This document shows, piece after piece, positions 7,617-9,267 of a stretch of 9,267 nucleotides of DNA; position 1 is the first letter of the stretch, and every line of letters begins with the position of its first letter. The notes below the pieces were generated by a model. That model had not been told where the DNA came from. It saw only the letters and a program-made list of their open reading frames with translations, and did no database searches. The position numbers and the translations under genes are program-made. Source of the stretch: an uncultured Neomegalonema sp. (GTDB lineage Bacteria > Pseudomonadota > Alphaproteobacteria > Rhodobacterales > Rhodobacteraceae); the NCBI GenBank assembly GCA_937927905.1, contig CALFWP010000073.1, positions 1 to 9,267 on the forward strand. The letters run 5' to 3'.

Positions 7617-7784
7617 TCACCGATCAAGTCCCTCGTACTGGCTGACAAAATCCTCCAACGGAATCTGAATATCCGCTGCATCGTTACCGATGGCCCGACG
7701 GTGGCGCTCATTGTGCAGCACCCAGGCCCGGATGAGCCGATAGTAGCGCGTGGCGAAGACGAAATTGTCGTTCGAAATGGTCAT
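7617..7784 (-). CDS. Small hypothetical protein, 55 aa
   Basis: An ATG-to-TGA frame with coding-like composition. It begins MTISNDNFVFATRYYRL and ends FVSQYEGLDR. It is basic and aromatic in the first half and acidic in the second, with no membrane segment. It is below the usual length cut-off for gene callers. The stop codons of this gene and the rightward coiled-coil gene are separated by only 2 nt, as expected for two real convergent genes. There is no strong ribosome binding site before the ATG. The family is not recognised. Confidence 0.5.
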   Translation of the reverse strand: MTISNDNFVFATRYYRLIRAWVLHNERHRRAIGNDAADIQIPLEDFVSQYEGLDR

Positions 7785-7822
7785 GGTATGTTAGGCTCGG
7801 GCCCACATCATACCCTTGCTTT

Positions 7823-7966
7823 TTCCAAAAGCGAAACCGCTAAGCGTCTGTTTTTTCATGCAATCTTCATGTGCCATTGTCGGATACCCCTCTGGCAGCG
7901 GCTTGGCAGGCCTTTGATTTCCTGAGCCAAATTGATAAAATACTTTCGCTTTTGGAATTAGCGAAA
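7823..7966. repeat. Inverted-repeat pair in front of the second recombinase
   Basis: TTCCAAAAGCGAAA (7823-7836) recurs as its exact reverse complement TTTCGCTTTTGGAA (7944-7957), 121 bp apart. The second copy continues into AGCGAAA (7960-7966), so 7944-7966 is itself a palindrome with 7-nt arms around a 9-nt centre. The first copy can form its own small hairpin, GCTTTT-TCC-AAAAGC. Sites of this shape fit recombinase binding or a regulatory operator. If the recombinase starts at the GTG at 7871, the second copy lies in its coding region; if it starts at 7985, both copies are upstream. Confidence 0.6.
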
Positions 7967-8632
7967 CTCACCCCCTCTGCCGATATGAATCACCTGCTCC
8001 GGCGCAACGGTGCCGGATGGAACCGCGAGCGAGCAGTGGGTCCGAAAACGGCATTTTGGGTGGATGGTCTGGCCGTGTTGGGACGGCATCTCAATGCAGA
8101 ACGCAAACACCACGATCTGTGCTTATTGGCCGTGGGCGTGGACAGCATGCTGAGAGCGGGCGATCTGCTCTCACTAAAGGTGTCGGATGTTCGCTACGGC
8201 GATGGCACGATCAAAACGGTGTTGCGACGTCAACAGCAAAAGACCCGGCGCGGGGTGTATCCGGTACTTACCGAACCCACCCGGCAAACCATCGAACGGT
8301 GGATCAAAGCGTCAGGCAAACAGCCATCCGATTACCTGTTCACGCGCAGCAAGAGCCGTGGAGCCAAACCGATCAGCCGTGCTTGGTATGCACAGTTGGT
8401 CAAATCATGGGCAGATTTTTTAGGACTGCCACCGGAGGATTACAGCACGCACTCCATCCGTCGCACCAAGCCTACGCATATGTATTGGGCGGGCGAACCC
8501 CTGGCCGTCATCAGCAAGTTGCTGGGGCACAAGTCAGAAGCGTCCACAATGGAATATCTGGGCATCACCCAGCAGAAGGCCGAGCAAGCCAGTCTGCGCC
8601 ATGTGATGTTGCCGACCCTGAAGGACAAATGA
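7871..8632 (+). CDS. Short tyrosine recombinase/site-specific integrase
   Basis: A DNA-breaking-and-joining enzyme of 253 aa from the GTG at 7871, or 215 aa from the ATG at 7985. Neither start has a clear ribosome binding site. An in-frame TAA at 7841 bars any longer form. Residues (253-aa numbering) R95 (LRAGDLL), K124 (QQQKTRRG), H194-x-x-R197 (HSIRR), H220 (LLGHKS) and Y229 (MEYLGI) give a complete catalytic set. It is short for an integrase: the N-terminal core-binding region is reduced to about 60-90 residues and no arm-binding domain is seen, resembling minimal plasmid or transposon-borne recombinases. Codon use is more AT-tolerant than in int. It lies directly after an inverted-repeat pair and its TGA overlaps the next gene's ATG. 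It could be a resolvase/invertase-type enzyme or the integrase of a nested element. Confidence 0.88.
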   Translation: MPLSDTPLAAAWQAFDFLSQIDKILSLLELAKLTPSADMNHLLRRNGAGWNRERAVGPKTAFWVDGLAVLGRHLNAERKHHDLCLLAVGVDSMLRAGDLLSLKVSDVRYGDGTIKTVLRRQQQKTRRGVYPVLTEPTRQTIERWIKASGKQPSDYLFTRSKSRGAKPISRAWYAQLVKSWADFLGLPPEDYSTHSIRRTKPTHMYWAGEPLAVISKLLGHKSEASTMEYLGITQQKAEQASLRHVMLPTLKDK

Positions 8633-8771
8633 CCCACACCACACCGCCGGTAATGCGGCCAAGTGGCAAAAATACGCAGATGCCTATTGGACATCCGACT
8701 GGTCAAAACACCCCAAAGTCAAATCTATTTTGTCAAGAAAATTTGACGAAATTACTGAATTCATTAGATAA
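8622..8771 (+). pseudogene. Possible frameshifted small-gene remnant
   Basis: A third frame is open from 8622 to the TAA at 8769-8771 and reads like real protein, with AAKWQKYADAYWTSDW and then KVKSILSRKFDEITEFIR. It has no ATG, GTG or TTG before 8730, so it is not an intact gene. It is in the +1 frame relative to the recombinase and out of frame with the ATG at 8629. A single base change in length near 8635-8660 would join the 8629 start to this frame as a protein of about 47 aa. It may be a remnant, a sequence error, or chance. Confidence 0.28.
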
Positions 8772-9267
8772 TAGAGCCGATAATTTATTTTCTTCCATCA
8801 TGGGTAAATTCGGACGACTGGCTGGCGTTGCGGCAGTGGCAGGTAGTTTGGCGGCGACCGAAGCGATGGCCGGTGAAAAACCGACCAGTGCAGAAACACC
8901 TATTCCCGTTACAGCCTTGGTGGATGACACCGGCGCACAAGTGACCGATTGCGTAGCTTACGTCAAAGAAGAACGTGCTGCCCAAAAAGCCAAGGGCATT
9001 GCGATGAGCCGTCGTGACCAGAAGACATTATTGCTTCAATGTGAACGTGGTGACCTGCAAGCACGGATCGCGGATCAAGAAGCCATTCTTGCCGATATAC
9101 GTGCTCGCATGGCCGAGGAATTGACTGAAAAATACGGGATCACGTTGGATGAAGATGCCAACATTGTCGATGAGTACGGCAAAGTGCTGGCTCGCGTTGT
9201 GGCTATCAACGGACAATTGTTGTTGCAGCGGCAGTTAGATGAAAAAATCGCCGGGCAAGAACAAACT
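8629..9267 (+). CDS. Unidentified, possibly exported protein, partial at the right edge
   Basis: An open frame of 213 codons that runs off the window. The first ATG overlaps the recombinase stop as ATGA, with AAGGA just upstream, suggesting coupled translation. A second candidate start, ATG 8800 (residue 58), would give a good Sec signal peptide: KFGR, a hydrophobic run LAGVAAVAGSLAA, then AMA-G as a cleavage site. From the 8629 start the same run could be an internal signal anchor. The mature part is charged and helical, with coiled-coil-like stretches (CERGDLQARIADQEAI and onward) and two cysteines about 29 residues apart. No family was recognised. The first 57 residues are AT-rich in DNA and less protein-like than the rest, and a different frame there also looks coding. 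Confidence 0.6.
   Translation, partial: MTHTTPPVMRPSGKNTQMPIGHPTGQNTPKSNLFCQENLTKLLNSLDNRADNLFSSIMGKFGRLAGVAAVAGSLAATEAMAGEKPTSAETPIPVTALVDDTGAQVTDCVAYVKEERAAQKAKGIAMSRRDQKTLLLQCERGDLQARIADQEAILADIRARMAEELTEKYGITLDEDANIVDEYGKVLARVVAINGQLLLQRQLDEKIAGQEQT
8718..8747. repeat. AT-rich nested inverted repeat
   Basis: GTCAAAT (8718-8724) is the reverse complement of ATTTGAC (8741-8747). An inner GTCAA (8732-8736) also pairs with TTGAC (8743-8747). The same stretch is the AT-richest part of this end of the window. It could be an operator or a binding site before ATG 8800; no function is proven. Confidence 0.35.

Noticed and set aside
6826..7620. Long leftward frame running upstream of the excisionase-like gene (348 aa in all)
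   Set aside because: Only its last 83 or so residues look like protein. The rest is antisense to the coiled-coil gene, which has a good ribosome binding site and coding-like composition.
5436..9267. Second copy of the tRNA-Cys 3' end as the other att site
   Set aside because: No repeat of the anticodon-to-CCA segment was found; only short matches such as CGGTTCG, which are too brief.
1..9267. CRISPR array, toxin-antitoxin pair or defence operon
   Set aside because: No regularly spaced repeats, nuclease, toxin or ATPase motifs were seen on either strand.

Overview
The window looks like an alphaproteobacterial chromosome segment that runs into the tRNA-anchored end of an integrated mobile element. 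Codon use, the CTTGAC-type -35 before the tRNA and the style of the lipoprotein and integrase suggest this, but no marker gene fixes the genus.

Chromosomal part (1 to about 5,435). A rightward rho-independent terminator and a long imperfect hairpin lie at the left edge. Next comes a leftward GT-B (family 4) glycosyltransferase. Its start codon overlaps head-to-head with that of a rightward alpha/beta hydrolase, in one CCATGG palindrome. Downstream are accA (acetyl-CoA carboxylase carboxyltransferase subunit alpha, full length, 319 aa) and a 646-aa lipoprotein. The lipoprotein has a lipobox cysteine, a long proline-rich middle with PxPxxRP motifs, and a C-terminal META domain.

Integration junction (about 5,390 to 5,510). 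A complete tRNA-Cys(GCA) with encoded CCA has its own plausible promoter. The 3' part of the tRNA is the presumed attachment site: a leftward 380-aa tyrosine recombinase with all catalytic residues ends inside the tRNA, so its last 17 or so residues are antisense to it.

Element part (5,454 to the right edge). A small excisionase-like helix-turn-helix gene overlaps the integrase start by 23 nt, giving an xis-int pair. A divergent gene encodes a 203-aa coiled-coil protein of unknown role, and a 55-aa leftward ORF converges on it with only 2 nt between the stops. From about 7,785 the base and codon use changes. There a second, short tyrosine recombinase with a full catalytic set follows a pair of inverted repeats. 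Its stop overlaps (ATGA) the start of an unidentified protein that runs off the right edge. This second block may be a nested insertion or another module of the same island. No second copy of the tRNA 3' end is visible, so the far boundary lies outside the window.

The genes after 6,830 (coiled-coil protein, 55-aa protein and the coupled recombinase/exported-protein pair) are the least familiar and the most worth following up. No CRISPR array, rRNA, recognisable defence system or insertion sequence with a DDE transposase is visible. No gene-free stretch exceeds 300 bases.
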